Shown here in pieces: positions 36,601 to 44,775 of a DNA stretch of 64,000 nt; the stretch's first letter is position 1; every line of letters begins with the position of its first letter. Source of the DNA: Spirochaetota bacterium (GTDB lineage Bacteria > Spirochaetota > UBA4802 > UBA5550); the NCBI GenBank assembly GCA_017999915.1, contig JAGNKX010000017.1, forward strand, positions 1 to 64,000, given 5' to 3'. The notes beneath the pieces were generated by a model. It was given only the letters and a program-made list of their open reading frames with translations, had not been told where the DNA came from and ran no database searches. A program made the translations under genes and the position numbers.

Positions 36601-37942
36601 TGAGCGCCTCGGCGGCCCGCTTTTGATCGGTTATGTCCCGGAAATACCAGACCCTTCCGTGGTAAGTGCCGTGCCTGTCGAACATGGGGGAGGAAAAGCG
36701 GTCGAAGATCCGCCCGTCCTTGAAGATCAGTTCATCCTTGCTCGTTTCGGATCTATGGGCGTAGAGATGGGATACTTTTTCCAGGAACTGCTCCGGGCTC
36801 GCCAGCTTGTCAAGGATGTTATCCATGGCTGCCTTGTCCGATCCGGCTGACAATATATCCGCCGGCATTCCCCACATGTCGGCAAACCTGCTGTTGTATG
36901 AAAGGATCGTGCCGGATTCGCCGACCACGAGAATTCCGTCGATCGATGTTTCCTGCTGGGTCGTTAGCAGCAGATTCTTGAGTCGCAGCGCCTCCTCGGT
37001 CTTTTTTACTTCTACCAGAGAAAGTTCAAGTTCCTTCTTGGTTTCCTCAACCTCGGCTATGGTCGCCTGGAGCTCTTCATTGGTCGCCTCGAGCTCCTCC
37101 ACCGTGGCGTTCAATTCTTCGTTCATCGCCTCCAGGTCGGTCTTGGCGCTCCGCAGCTCCATCTCGAATTCGGTGAGCCTGGTGATGTCGTTGGACACGG
37201 TTAGCAGATATTGCCTGCCATCCATGTTGAGAAAAACCGAGCTCATGAGAACATGGGCAATGGAGCCGTCCTTTTTATAGAAATCGACCCGGTGATTGGC
37301 CAGCTTTCCCTCGGTTTTGATGATATTCCTTATCCGCTCGCCTTCATCAGGAAGGACCCAGGTTTGCAGCATCTGCGGGCTTTTGCCTATGACGTCTTCC
37401 TTTGTCCAGCCGGTCCATTCAACGCCTTTATTTGCCTCCACGACGATGCCGGTTTCCATCTCGGTGACGGTTATAGCGCTCGGGGTATTCTCGAAGATGA
37501 AGTTCAGCTTCCATTGGCTCTTGCCGAGCTCCTCTTCGCGTTTTCTCAATTCCTGATGGGCCGAGTGAAGCTTGAAGGCCATTTTAATTGAAGCGAGGAT
37601 GACCGTTTCCCCGGAATTTTTCACCACGTAGCCGTAGGAGGTGATCTTCTCGGTCTTGTCTACGATCTCAGGTTCGTTATGGCTTGAGAGGAAAAGCACG
37701 GGGATGTCCCGGGTTTTTAAGATGATTTCCGCCGCCTGGGTGCCGTCCATGCCGGCGCCGAGGTCAATGTCCATCAATACGAGGTCAAGATCGGGCTGCT
37801 CCGCCGCCTTTCGTACGGCATCTTCTCCTGAATGGGCGGTGAGAACGCGGTAGCCGTTCTTTTCAAGCATCCTGGATTCGGACATGGCGATGATGGCTTC
37901 ATCATCAACAATGAGTATCTTTTTTTTACGATCGGGTGTCAA
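33695..37942 (-). CDS. Giant sensor kinase: receiver, eight PAS domains, HisKA_2 kinase
   Basis: Protein of 1415 residues, fully cytoplasmic with no membrane segment. An N-terminal receiver (about 8-125, Asp58 in LVLMDIDLG) comes first. Eight PAS domains follow, recognisable by their repeated ends such as VSNDITRLT, FRDITDQKR, LTDITERKR, IDITDRARM, LADITEIKL, FTDITDRKK, STDITERKQ and HTDITILKA. A coiled coil (EELNATVEELEATNEELQ) separates PAS1 and PAS2. The kinase end has ELQHRMKNSLALI, the HisKA_2 phosphoacceptor, and the ATPase motif ISDNGRGL. It senses several internal signals and likely phosphorylates a partner elsewhere. It divides the two halves of the lipid locus, which makes a regulatory link plausible but unproven. 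Confidence 0.88.
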   Translation of the reverse strand: MTPDRKKKILIVDDEAIIAMSESRMLEKNGYRVLTAHSGEDAVRKAAEQPDLDLVLMDIDLGAGMDGTQAAEIILKTRDIPVLFLSSHNEPEIVDKTEKITSYGYVVKNSGETVILASIKMAFKLHSAHQELRKREEELGKSQWKLNFIFENTPSAITVTEMETGIVVEANKGVEWTGWTKEDVIGKSPQMLQTWVLPDEGERIRNIIKTEGKLANHRVDFYKKDGSIAHVLMSSVFLNMDGRQYLLTVSNDITRLTEFEMELRSAKTDLEAMNEELNATVEELEATNEELQATIAEVEETKKELELSLVEVKKTEEALRLKNLLLTTQQETSIDGILVVGESGTILSYNSRFADMWGMPADILSAGSDKAAMDNILDKLASPEQFLEKVSHLYAHRSETSKDELIFKDGRIFDRFSSPMFDRHGTYHGRVWYFRDITDQKRAAEALKESEEQYRTLVDNMQDVMYRCDLKGRITFATPSAAVILGCPSVEWMIGKNLKDFYINPEESVKQGEILKERGTYKQYEATLRRVDNGAPVNVLVNSQFYRDRNGTIIGVEGVLTDITERKRVEDALRESEELYRTLFENSATANIIAAADTTILLANSNFVKLIGYSREEMEGRMSWTSFILDEYVEKMKAYHLQRIKESGNPPQAYEFKARMRSGEVRDFYMNVAMIPGSANSLGTIIDITDRARMEEQLKRSEERFSDLVRFLPETVYEADRQGRITYVNQTGLEQFGYTQGDIDRGLNVLSIIAPRSQKQAIEKIARILQGEHLSLNEYMAQKKDGTTFPALVHSSVIYRDGQPDGFRGFLADITEIKLAERSLNESENRYRRVIHSIPIGIHLYRLEADGRLVFDGANPAADSILGVDNSIFIGKTIEEAFPALTATEAPRRYREAAEKGVSWHTEQIDYDENEIRGAFDVLAFRIGDRLMAAAFTDITDRKKTEKALLDNQRLLNTVYDNVGAYIFMKDTSYRYTFANKKCCELFGRDLPDIIGRTDAEFFSADSIPEIMISDRRVIEEGETVTREETNLASPGGTRRRTYWTVKIPLRDSGGAIYALCGISTDITERKQAEEALRESEERWQFALEGSGDGLWDWNAQTDKVYFSRQWKAMLGYDTNEIGDTLSEWESRVHPDDRDRVHGEINKHFEGVIPVYTSEHRMKCKNGEYKWILDRGKVISRTPEGKPLRVIGTHTDITILKAIQEALGKTVTEKEALLRELQHRMKNSLALITSIINLEIERFRDKDLAGVLDNIKGRIESLSSLYALLFQSDTFKEVDLGDYLKSIINLLSGSYGTASSSIRIEEELERLRVNAKNAAAWGLIANELLTNSYKYAFPEGGAGTIRINLKKQKGEIILAISDNGRGLPADFDIDNPSGLGLLLVKTLTLQLKGTLTLERGRETVFQVRASVSSES

Positions 37943-38163
37943 TGCTGGAATACCGCCTGATTGTTATGACGCGTATTTAAACATACTCACAATTGCACTG
38001 GAATTCAATCAAAAAATGCATGTAGTTAAACGGTAGCGGCATGGTTTTTTTTCAATACCACTGAAACGATCGCGTCATTGATCACAGCGCGCGCCAATCC
38101 CGGAGCTCTGCCGCGGGGTATTTTATTGTCGATAGACATAATGTGTTTGAAATTGTTAAATGC

Positions 38164-38191
38164 TTGACACTGACCGGTCCGCTTTTAATGC
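38164..38191 (+). promoter_or_regulatory. Promoter of the third B12-radical SAM gene
   Basis: A perfect -35 TTGACA (38164-38169) and, after 16 bases, a weak -10 TAATGC lie 25 bases before the ATG at 38216, leaving a short leader with a GAGGAGC ribosome site. TGACACTGACCGGTC (38165-38179) contains an 8-bp palindrome GACCGGTC and matches TGACACCGACCGGTC at 5353-5367 in 14 of 15 positions. Confidence 0.45.
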
Positions 38192-38215
38192 TTTGGACTG
38201 CATGAGGAGCGTCCT

Positions 38216-39475
38216 ATGAAATTCAGGCTTATCTACCCCCGGTGGGAAAAACTTTCGGGGCAGACGAACTTCAACCTGCCGCCCCACGGGCCGGCGGTAA
38301 TGGCGGCTACCCTTCCTGACTATGTCGATGTTGAATTCATCGATGAAAATCTCGAGCGCTTCAGTTTCGATGACCCGGTCGATTTTGTGGGCATCTCCAT
38401 GATGCTCACCACCCAGGTGAAACGGGGATGGGAGATCGCCGACGAGTTCCGGCGCCGCGGGAAGAAGGTCATATTCGGAGGCATATCCGCCATGCTCCAT
38501 GCCGAGGAGACCCTGGAGCACGCCGACGCCCTGTTCCTGGGGGAGTCCGAAGGCCGCATGGAAGAGGTTTTCACCGATTTCAGGAACGGGAATCTCAAGA
38601 AGGTGTATAATTACCTTGCCGATCTTCCTCCTATCGAGAGCGTGGGGCCGGCCCGCCGGAGCATTTACAACCGCGACCTCTATTACTACAAGGGCGTGCA
38701 GATGGTGGATCTGGTCCACGCCTCACGGGGGTGCCGGTTCAACTGCTATCCCTGCGCAGTTCCCTACCTGGGGGGAAGGAAGTTCCGGCCCCGTCCCATC
38801 GACAGGGCCATAGAGGAGATCGCCCTCGCGGACAATAACCGCCTCTTCGTGGTGGACAATTCCCTGGCCCAGGACACGCAGTGGGAGATGGACCTCTTCC
38901 GCGAGATGATACCCCTCAAGAAAAACTGGTGCAGCCACACCATCGAGGACAAGCCTGAGGTCCTGGACCTGGCGCGGCAGGCCGGCGCCTGGTACGTGTA
39001 CCAGGCCGTGTTCGACATGTCGGATTTTATCAGGGAGCGCATCAAGCGCTACCATGACCACGACATCGCCGTGGAGGGGACCATCCTCCTGGGCATGGAC
39101 AACCATGACGAGGAGTACATCAAGCGCTTCATCGATTTCCTCCTGGAGATCGACCTGGACCTTGCCGAGTTCACGGTCCTCACGCCCTTTCCCCATACCA
39201 AGGCCTACGACGACATGCGCAAGCAGAAGCGTATTATCAGCCATGACTGGAACGATTTCAACGCCGGCAAGGTGGTGTATCAGCCGAAGCTGATGAGCCC
39301 GGAGCGTCTCCAGGAGCTCTACTATTTCGCCTGGGAGCGGTTCTACCGGGACGAGCCGCAGCAGATGAAGATGTACAAGCTCATCAGGAAGGTGGCGGAG
39401 CGGGAGATGGCCCTGGGGACCTACAGGCCGCGGCGCCGCGACCTGATTCGGAAAGCCTTCGGCGAGACCCTGTAG
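38216..39475 (+). CDS. B12-binding-domain radical SAM enzyme (3)
   Basis: Cobalamin-dependent radical SAM protein of 419 residues. B12-fold markers are MKFRLIYPRW, VGISMMLTTQ, VIFGGISAML and ALFLGESEG; there is no DxHxxG. The 4Fe-4S site is C173-x3-C177-x2-C180 in ASRGCRFNCYPC. The later TILLGMDNHDEE and FTVLTPFPHT complete the barrel. It leads a transcript with the small protein at 39740 and the BtrH-like gene, though 264 bases separate them and a second promoter-like pair lies in between. The substrate is unknown. Confidence 0.86.
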   Translation: MKFRLIYPRWEKLSGQTNFNLPPHGPAVMAATLPDYVDVEFIDENLERFSFDDPVDFVGISMMLTTQVKRGWEIADEFRRRGKKVIFGGISAMLHAEETLEHADALFLGESEGRMEEVFTDFRNGNLKKVYNYLADLPPIESVGPARRSIYNRDLYYYKGVQMVDLVHASRGCRFNCYPCAVPYLGGRKFRPRPIDRAIEEIALADNNRLFVVDNSLAQDTQWEMDLFREMIPLKKNWCSHTIEDKPEVLDLARQAGAWYVYQAVFDMSDFIRERIKRYHDHDIAVEGTILLGMDNHDEEYIKRFIDFLLEIDLDLAEFTVLTPFPHTKAYDDMRKQKRIISHDWNDFNAGKVVYQPKLMSPERLQELYYFAWERFYRDEPQQMKMYKLIRKVAEREMALGTYRPRRRDLIRKAFGETL

Positions 39476-39739
39476 GGGGCTTTAGCCGCCTGATTACCCT
39501 TTTTCATTTTTCCGGCTTCTTCCGAGTGCCGCATGTTTTTTATTGACAAAGAATGGTTGTGCTGATAGGTACATTATTCAGGGCCATGGACATGCCGGGT
39601 TTACCCGTTATAGACTGTAACGGTTTTATGATCCATTATTACATGCGTTGACAGACATTTTTGAAGGGATCCGCAAAGACGGGAAGCGGGCGAGGTATCA
39701 GCACATATAACTTTTTCGATCATAATGGAGGATTGTGAC
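39476..39739. other. Intergenic stretch with a weak promoter candidate
   Basis: 264 bases without a gene. A perfect -35 TTGACA (39543-39548) is followed after 17 bases by a poor -10 TAGGTA. It may supply transcription for the 39740 gene. An overlapping GGAGG (39727-39731) is the ribosome site of that gene. Nothing else was seen. Confidence 0.3.
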
Positions 39740-40141
39740 GTGAAAGTCAAAGATGTTCCCCAAGAGGGAAAAAGAATGCTCAAGTCGACCCTGGTGCACT
39801 ATGCCGTCAATGACGAGGGGGATTTCGTGAAGGTCCAGTCAACCGGATGGAACCCCGGCTATTACGCACATCTGAACATTCATGAAGAATTCATGGAGCT
39901 TGCGGAACAGGCGAAGGAGAGGGTCAGGAACAACCAGGCTTCGCCGCTGGAATACTTCATGTACCACGCTATTCAGGATGTGGACGGCCTGGCTGCTTTC
40001 ATGGGAATATCAAAGCGGAAGGTAAAAAAGCATTTAACGCCTGAGGGGTTTGAGAAGCTGAGCGGTGAAATGCTCGAACGATACGCCCGTGTTCTGATTA
40101 CGGATGTTGAAACCATAAAAAAATTCAAGAGTACACTATAA
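39740..40141 (+). CDS. Small protein of unknown function, paired with the BtrH-like gene
   Basis: Protein of 133 residues. I chose the GTG at 39740 because GGAGG lies 8 bases upstream; the ATG at 39725 would place that GGAGG inside the gene. Helix-rich with a short HTH-like stretch (QDVDGLAAFMGISKRKVKKHL), which might bind DNA or a partner, and a Gly/Tyr-rich segment (TGWNPGYYAHLNIHEEF). No family was recognised. Its stop shares a base with the start of the BtrH-like gene, so the two are co-translated. No signal peptide. Confidence 0.65.
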   Translation: MKVKDVPQEGKRMLKSTLVHYAVNDEGDFVKVQSTGWNPGYYAHLNIHEEFMELAEQAKERVRNNQASPLEYFMYHAIQDVDGLAAFMGISKRKVKKHLTPEGFEKLSGEMLERYARVLITDVETIKKFKSTL

Positions 40142-41160
40142 TGGAACAGAAATCACCGCAGGCGGAATACATCAACTATCAGGGGGGGCACTGCGAATCG
40201 GCTTCAGTCTCATCCCTGGTAAGAAATTTCGGTTTCGAATTATCGGAACCGATGGCGCTGGGGATCGCGAGCAATATCGGCTTCGTCTTCCTGCCCTTCA
40301 TCAAGGTCTGGGGCAAGCCTCTTATCGCCTTCAGGATGTTGCCCCAGAGCATAGTAAAAGGGGTCCAGAAGCGGCTGGGTATCGAATTCCGCATCAAGAC
40401 CTACGACGATCAGCGGGAAGCCATGGACGAGCTGGACCGGCTCCTTGAAGAGGGGAGGGCAGTCGGAATACAGGCTTCTGTGGAGCATCTTCCCTATTTT
40501 CTGGGGGAATTCCGCATCCCCTTCAACGGCCACATGACCATCATTCACGGGAAGGACGGTGACGATTATCTCGTCAGCGATCCCCTGTACGACCATCCCA
40601 CGCGTATCAGTCGCGAGGATCTTCAGAAGGCGCGCTTTGCCGAGGGGCCCAATGCCCCGAAGGGCTTTATCTTCTATCCCGTATGCCTTCCGGAGGCGGT
40701 GGATTACCGGAAAGCGATAAAAAAGGCCGTAAAGCGCGTCGCCACTATGATGCTGCAGCCGACATTTCCTTATTACGGCGTGTTTGGCATTAACACCTTT
40801 GCCCGGACCGTCCGCAAGCTTCCGAAAAAAAGAGATATGAAGTATATCCGCTCGTTCATGAGCAATGTTTTTCTCTTTCAGGAAGAGATCGGCACCGGAG
40901 GCGGAGGGTTCCGGTACATGTACGCAGCCTTTCTCCGGGAGGCCTATGATATGCTGCAGATACCGGAGCTTCTGGAGGCGTCCAAACAGATGGTCCAGAT
41001 CGGGGATACATGGCGGAGGGCGGCGGCGTCCTGTGCAAAATTCATTCAACGTCAGGAAAGCACCGTTGACCTGGATGGGGCGGCCCAATTGTACCGCGAG
41101 TGCGCGCGGAAGGAAAAAGAGGTCTACCGGATGCTGAAAAGAATCAGGTGGAACCAGTAA
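40141..41160 (+). CDS. BtrH-type acyltransferase (papain-like fold)
   Basis: Protein of 339 residues. The N-terminal domain matches BtrH_N: GGHCESAS (Cys18), HMTIIHG (His131) and VSDPLYDHP (Asp147) give a Cys-His-Asp set. The remaining C-terminal part resembles the helical DUF4872-type companion. BtrH moves an amino-acyl chain from an ACP to a sugar amine in butirosin synthesis (established knowledge). By analogy this enzyme could hand an ACP-bound acyl chain to an amine or sugar head group. It converges with KS4/CLF and lies beside ACP3, which supports an ACP-linked donor. The exact acceptor is unknown. Confidence 0.78.
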   Translation: MEQKSPQAEYINYQGGHCESASVSSLVRNFGFELSEPMALGIASNIGFVFLPFIKVWGKPLIAFRMLPQSIVKGVQKRLGIEFRIKTYDDQREAMDELDRLLEEGRAVGIQASVEHLPYFLGEFRIPFNGHMTIIHGKDGDDYLVSDPLYDHPTRISREDLQKARFAEGPNAPKGFIFYPVCLPEAVDYRKAIKKAVKRVATMMLQPTFPYYGVFGINTFARTVRKLPKKRDMKYIRSFMSNVFLFQEEIGTGGGGFRYMYAAFLREAYDMLQIPELLEASKQMVQIGDTWRRAAASCAKFIQRQESTVDLDGAAQLYRECARKEKEVYRMLKRIRWNQ

Positions 41161-41186
41161 TATCTTTCAATGGCCGACGGGAGGCA

Positions 41187-42056
41187 TCAGCATTTTTCGC
41201 ACAGAAGCACCACGTGTTGTCTCAGGTCATTCCTGTTGACATGGACCATCGACGTGTCACTGCCTGACGCAAAGAAGGCGCTCACCGCGAAGGAAGCCGC
41301 GGTATCATAAAAACCGTTCATGCCGATATAATCGAGCTCCTCCTTCGGGGCGCAGGCCTTTTTCCATATCTCCTTTTCCTGCGGCGTCATGAGTATCCCG
41401 AAGGCGAGAGTCATGTCTGCTCCGGCGTTGTTTCGCGTCCAATGGATGGCCTGATCCCGGTCTGAAAAGGTCCGCAGGTCATTCACTTTTCCGAGGGCCC
41501 CTTCCGCGTCGGCGGTGCAATAGAGCCAGCTGCTTCCTTCCACCAGCTTTACGTCATGGTACGATCGATCGTATTTTTTCACGAAGTGTTCCCGCGATAT
41601 CACGGCCTCGTCAACGCCGCCCACCAGGGCCTCCGAGACATGGCCCAGATCGAAATCAACCATCGCCAGCTCCAGCGCCCGTTCAAAGGAGACGTTCTTG
41701 CTCGAAACCGTGATGCTTCTTCCCAGGGACTTCAGGCTCTGGGCCACGTAGAACGACGCGGTATTGCTCATGGTGTTGATGAAGTTGAAGGGTTTGGGGA
41801 AGGAGTTTTCCCGGTACATCTGGCGCAGGACGTTTTCCGTATCGCCCAGGTTGCCGTTTTCAGTCGCAATAAAGACGGCGATGGATTTGTCGAAATCCCT
41901 GTTGTGCAGGCATCGATGTACGCCCAGCAGCGACAGGAGGATGAATTTATTGACCCTGCGGAAAAAGAAATCGGTATAATTTTTCAAGTCGGCCTTTAAG
42001 CCGTCGATTTCATCGACGGGATCGCAGATAAAGGGTGAAACAGCCTGTACGTACAT
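41187..42056 (-). CDS. Ketosynthase-like subunit lacking the active Cys (CLF-like)
   Basis: Protein of 289 residues of the short ketosynthase-like family. The segment FINTMSNTASFYVAQSLKSL corresponds to the SVHNAPAGQ stretch of the KS3 didomain. At the catalytic place it reads VSSKNVSFERAL, with no Cys, and no active-site His motifs follow. It is therefore a probable chain-length factor or initiation partner for KS4, whose gene ends 5 bases upstream. Length and motif match the second domain of the KS3 fusion, giving two KS/CLF pairs in the locus. Confidence 0.8.
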   Translation of the reverse strand: MYVQAVSPFICDPVDEIDGLKADLKNYTDFFFRRVNKFILLSLLGVHRCLHNRDFDKSIAVFIATENGNLGDTENVLRQMYRENSFPKPFNFINTMSNTASFYVAQSLKSLGRSITVSSKNVSFERALELAMVDFDLGHVSEALVGGVDEAVISREHFVKKYDRSYHDVKLVEGSSWLYCTADAEGALGKVNDLRTFSDRDQAIHWTRNNAGADMTLAFGILMTPQEKEIWKKACAPKEELDYIGMNGFYDTAASFAVSAFFASGSDTSMVHVNRNDLRQHVVLLCEKC

Positions 42057-42061
42057 GATGG

Positions 42062-43222
42062 TTATTCCTTGTTGGTAACTATATTGGACGTGCAGTTGCC
42101 GCCGAATCCGAAGTAATTGAGCATGACCGTCGCCCTGGATAGCTCAAGCGGCTCGGTGAGGGGCCGCGCGTTTATCTCCTCGTCGACCTCGGCAAATCCC
42201 GGTGTGGCGGGGAAAAATCCCCGCTTGACGCACTCCGTGGCGATGACAAGCTCGATCACGCCGCAGGCCCCCACGGTATGGCCGATATAGGGCTTCAGTC
42301 CGGTAAAGGGAGGCAGGGAATCGCCGAAAGCCTTCCGCATGCCGTTGAATTCCGTGACGTCGTTGGCGGGGCTCCCGGTGGCGTGGGCCTTCACCGCGTC
42401 AATGTCCGCCAATGTGAGGCCGCAGTTGTTTATGGCGTCGCCGATCACGAAGGCGATATCGTCTCCCTCTATATTGTGGGTGGTGACGTTAAAGGTGTCG
42501 CAGGCATTGGATCCGCCCAGGAAGCGGAAGTCATCCGGGGATTTCCCCTTCCGGTCCAGGACAACAACGCCGCATCCTTCGCCCATGATGATGCCGATCC
42601 TGTTCTTGTCGAAAGGCTTGTACCCGAACGGCTCGATGAGCTTCATCGATTCAAAACCGTAGAAGCCGACCTCGTTGAAAAGGTCGTAGCCGACAACGAT
42701 GGCCCGCTCGATGCGGCCGGTCCGAATCATGGACGACGCGTAGAGGAGGCAGTTCGCGGCGGAGGTGCAGGCGGTCGTGAAGGTGTAGCAGGGCCCCTGA
42801 ATCCCCCAGGTATCGGCGACGATGCCGGCGATCTTTCCGTATCCGGGGGACTCGTAGGAGAGTCTCTTCGTGCCGTTTTCACCGTCGCGGCGGTAGGTCA
42901 TCTCGAACATCGGCATGTCAATGGATGTCGATCCGAAAAAAAGGGCGCTCTCCCTTATTTCCACGTCGTTCAGGCCGGCGTTGTCGATGGCCCGGGAAAC
43001 CGTGGCGTGGAGGGTCTCATAAAAATAACGCTCCAGGTCCGCGTTCCGGTCCTCACCGCCGGGGATGCTATAGTAGGGGCGGCCGTAGTCGAGGGAAGCG
43101 ATACGGACCGGCAGGTTCGCCGCCCCGCATTCCATGGACCGGACGCGGCCTATGACCCGGTCGATATCATGGCCCAGGGAACAGGCGACGGCCGAGCCGC
43201 GGATGAAAACCTTATTTGTCAT
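42062..43222 (-). CDS. Beta-ketoacyl-ACP synthase (KS4)
   Basis: Condensing enzyme of 386 residues. The triad is complete: Cys152 in TTACTSAA, His280 in KAHATGS (the usual HGTGT is changed to HATGS) and His315 in GHTVGACG. The ATG at 43222 follows ACP3 by 4 bases; an upstream in-frame start would overlap ACP3 and is rejected. It forms a tight set with ACP3 and the Cys-less subunit. The altered HATGS motif is shared with some polyene-type ketosynthases and may mark substrate specialisation. Confidence 0.9.
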   Translation of the reverse strand: MTNKVFIRGSAVACSLGHDIDRVIGRVRSMECGAANLPVRIASLDYGRPYYSIPGGEDRNADLERYFYETLHATVSRAIDNAGLNDVEIRESALFFGSTSIDMPMFEMTYRRDGENGTKRLSYESPGYGKIAGIVADTWGIQGPCYTFTTACTSAANCLLYASSMIRTGRIERAIVVGYDLFNEVGFYGFESMKLIEPFGYKPFDKNRIGIIMGEGCGVVVLDRKGKSPDDFRFLGGSNACDTFNVTTHNIEGDDIAFVIGDAINNCGLTLADIDAVKAHATGSPANDVTEFNGMRKAFGDSLPPFTGLKPYIGHTVGACGVIELVIATECVKRGFFPATPGFAEVDEEINARPLTEPLELSRATVMLNYFGFGGNCTSNIVTNKE

Positions 43223-43226
43223 GCCG

Positions 43227-43493
43227 TCACTCCGGCTGGATATAATCGGCAAAGGTGTTTATGGTCTTCATCACCCTTCTCAGCACCTTGCTGTCGGTGA
43301 TGACCACGCCGTACTTGTTCTGCACGGCTATCGATATCTGGAGGGCGTCGACTGAGTCGAGACCTATGGGCGAATCCGATCCGAAGAGGGTGTCGTCGTC
43401 GCCTATCTCATCCGCGGTTATGTCAAGATCGCATTCGGCGATTATGAGTTCCTTCAGGTCGTTTTTCAGTTTTTCGTCAGATGATCCTTTCAT
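43227..43493 (-). CDS. Acyl carrier protein (ACP3)
   Basis: Acyl carrier protein of 88 residues with Ser47 in IGLDSVDAL as the phosphopantetheine site. It is longer at the N terminus than ACP1 and ACP2. It precedes KS4 by 4 bases and follows the ABC permease gene by 67 bases, so exporter, ACP3, KS4 and the Cys-less subunit may be one transcript. Confidence 0.92.
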   Translation of the reverse strand: MKGSSDEKLKNDLKELIIAECDLDITADEIGDDDTLFGSDSPIGLDSVDALQISIAVQNKYGVVITDSKVLRRVMKTINTFADYIQPE

Positions 43494-43560
43494 TGGCTAT
43501 CCTGCCTTGTAAAATGTGACCGGCCCCCTCGTTCGTTCATCGGCGCCGGTGCGAAGATGG

Positions 43561-44775
43561 TTATATAATTCTTTTTCTTATCAACACGCCGGTTGCCGCG
43601 ATCATGATGGCGCTTGTCAGCAGCAACAGGGCGCATTCCGTCATGATGTCGGGGATTCCCCCGTTCCTGAGCATGATATCAAGGAACCCCTCCATCCCCC
43701 AGGAAAGGGGGGATATGTGAGAGAGCTGCTGAAGGAATTTCGGCATGACGAATTTCGGCACCATTATGCCGCCGATCGCCGACAATATGATGATCAGGAC
43801 TATCCCGACCCCGTTGGCGACGATGCTGCTTCGTGACGCGGACGAGATCAATAGGCCATAGGATATGGCGTTCATGCTGATGCAGGTTGAAAGGAGGAAC
43901 AGCCCGAGAAATGAATTGCCGATTTGTATGGTGTCCCCGCCCAGGAGGGGAACGAGGTAGCGTCCCACGCAGAGCATGGACACGACCTGCACCAAGCTGA
44001 TGGTGTAATATGACACGATTTTGCCGATAATCAGGTACCGGCTTTTGATGTTGATGCTGCGCAGTCTCTGGAACGTGCCATTGTTTTTTTCCGTGTGAAA
44101 AATGGTCGATATGGGGAGTATGAGAAAATACATGGAAAACACGAGCCATGCCGGAACGCTCTGCTGGGCAGCGCTCGGGATGATCGTATCACGTCTGTCC
44201 TTGTATACGTACATGGTTTTCAGGGCGCCTTCGACGGACCTGAGCAGGGCATCCCTGTTGATGCCGGCAAAAGCCAGGAGAGGGGCGTTTTTGTTCACAA
44301 AGGCGGCGAGCCTCATTTTTGAGAGCTCCATTTCGATCTGGTTTTTCACCACCAGCTGGGTAAGCATCTGCATGGTGGGATCGATGAGCATGGTGACCGG
44401 CTCAACCTCCGGTCCCGTTCCGAGGTCACGGGCATACGAAGCAAAGGTGTCGTTGATCGTCAGGGCGAACTTGTGGTCGCCATCCAGTAGTTTTCGGGAC
44501 AACTGATCGGTCGACATGGCGCCGTCCAGTTCCGTCACGGACAGGTTTTGAAGGGTCTTCAGGATGCCGATAAATTGTTGTGATTCGGCGCTCCGGCTGT
44601 GGTCAACGGATAAAATATGGATTTTAAAATTCGAATGGGCCTGGAAAAGCGCCTGCATGGACAGGGACATGACCAGAATGAACACCACCGGCATGATGAT
44701 CAGTATCATGAAGGACTGGATGTCCCGGTAGATTTCGAGCATCTCCTTTTTTATTATATAATAAAGCCGTTTCAT
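43561..44775 (-). CDS. ABC-2-type transporter permease
   Basis: Membrane permease of 404 residues. One N-terminal helix (SFMILIIMPVVFILVMSLSM), a large extracytoplasmic domain (about 45-210) and a C-terminal block of about five helices (from WLVFSMYFLILPIS) give the ABC-2/YhgE-like layout used to move lipids, polysaccharides or drugs. Its start overlaps the ATPase stop by 4 bases, so the two form one exporter. Position directly ahead of ACP3-KS4 suggests export of the product or of a lipid intermediate. Confidence 0.85.
   Translation of the reverse strand: MKRLYYIIKKEMLEIYRDIQSFMILIIMPVVFILVMSLSMQALFQAHSNFKIHILSVDHSRSAESQQFIGILKTLQNLSVTELDGAMSTDQLSRKLLDGDHKFALTINDTFASYARDLGTGPEVEPVTMLIDPTMQMLTQLVVKNQIEMELSKMRLAAFVNKNAPLLAFAGINRDALLRSVEGALKTMYVYKDRRDTIIPSAAQQSVPAWLVFSMYFLILPISTIFHTEKNNGTFQRLRSINIKSRYLIIGKIVSYYTISLVQVVSMLCVGRYLVPLLGGDTIQIGNSFLGLFLLSTCISMNAISYGLLISSASRSSIVANGVGIVLIIILSAIGGIMVPKFVMPKFLQQLSHISPLSWGMEGFLDIMLRNGGIPDIMTECALLLLTSAIMIAATGVLIRKRII

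Noticed and set aside
3906-38215. Cobalamin riboswitches ahead of the B12-radical SAM genes
   Set aside because: The leaders are short or lack a B12-box-like sequence.
3906-39475. Firm assignment as a ladderane cluster
   Set aside because: Multiple radical SAM and Fab-like genes recall proposed ladderane loci, but no phytoene-desaturase-like gene is seen and the dehydratases look aryl-polyene-like. Left as one possibility.
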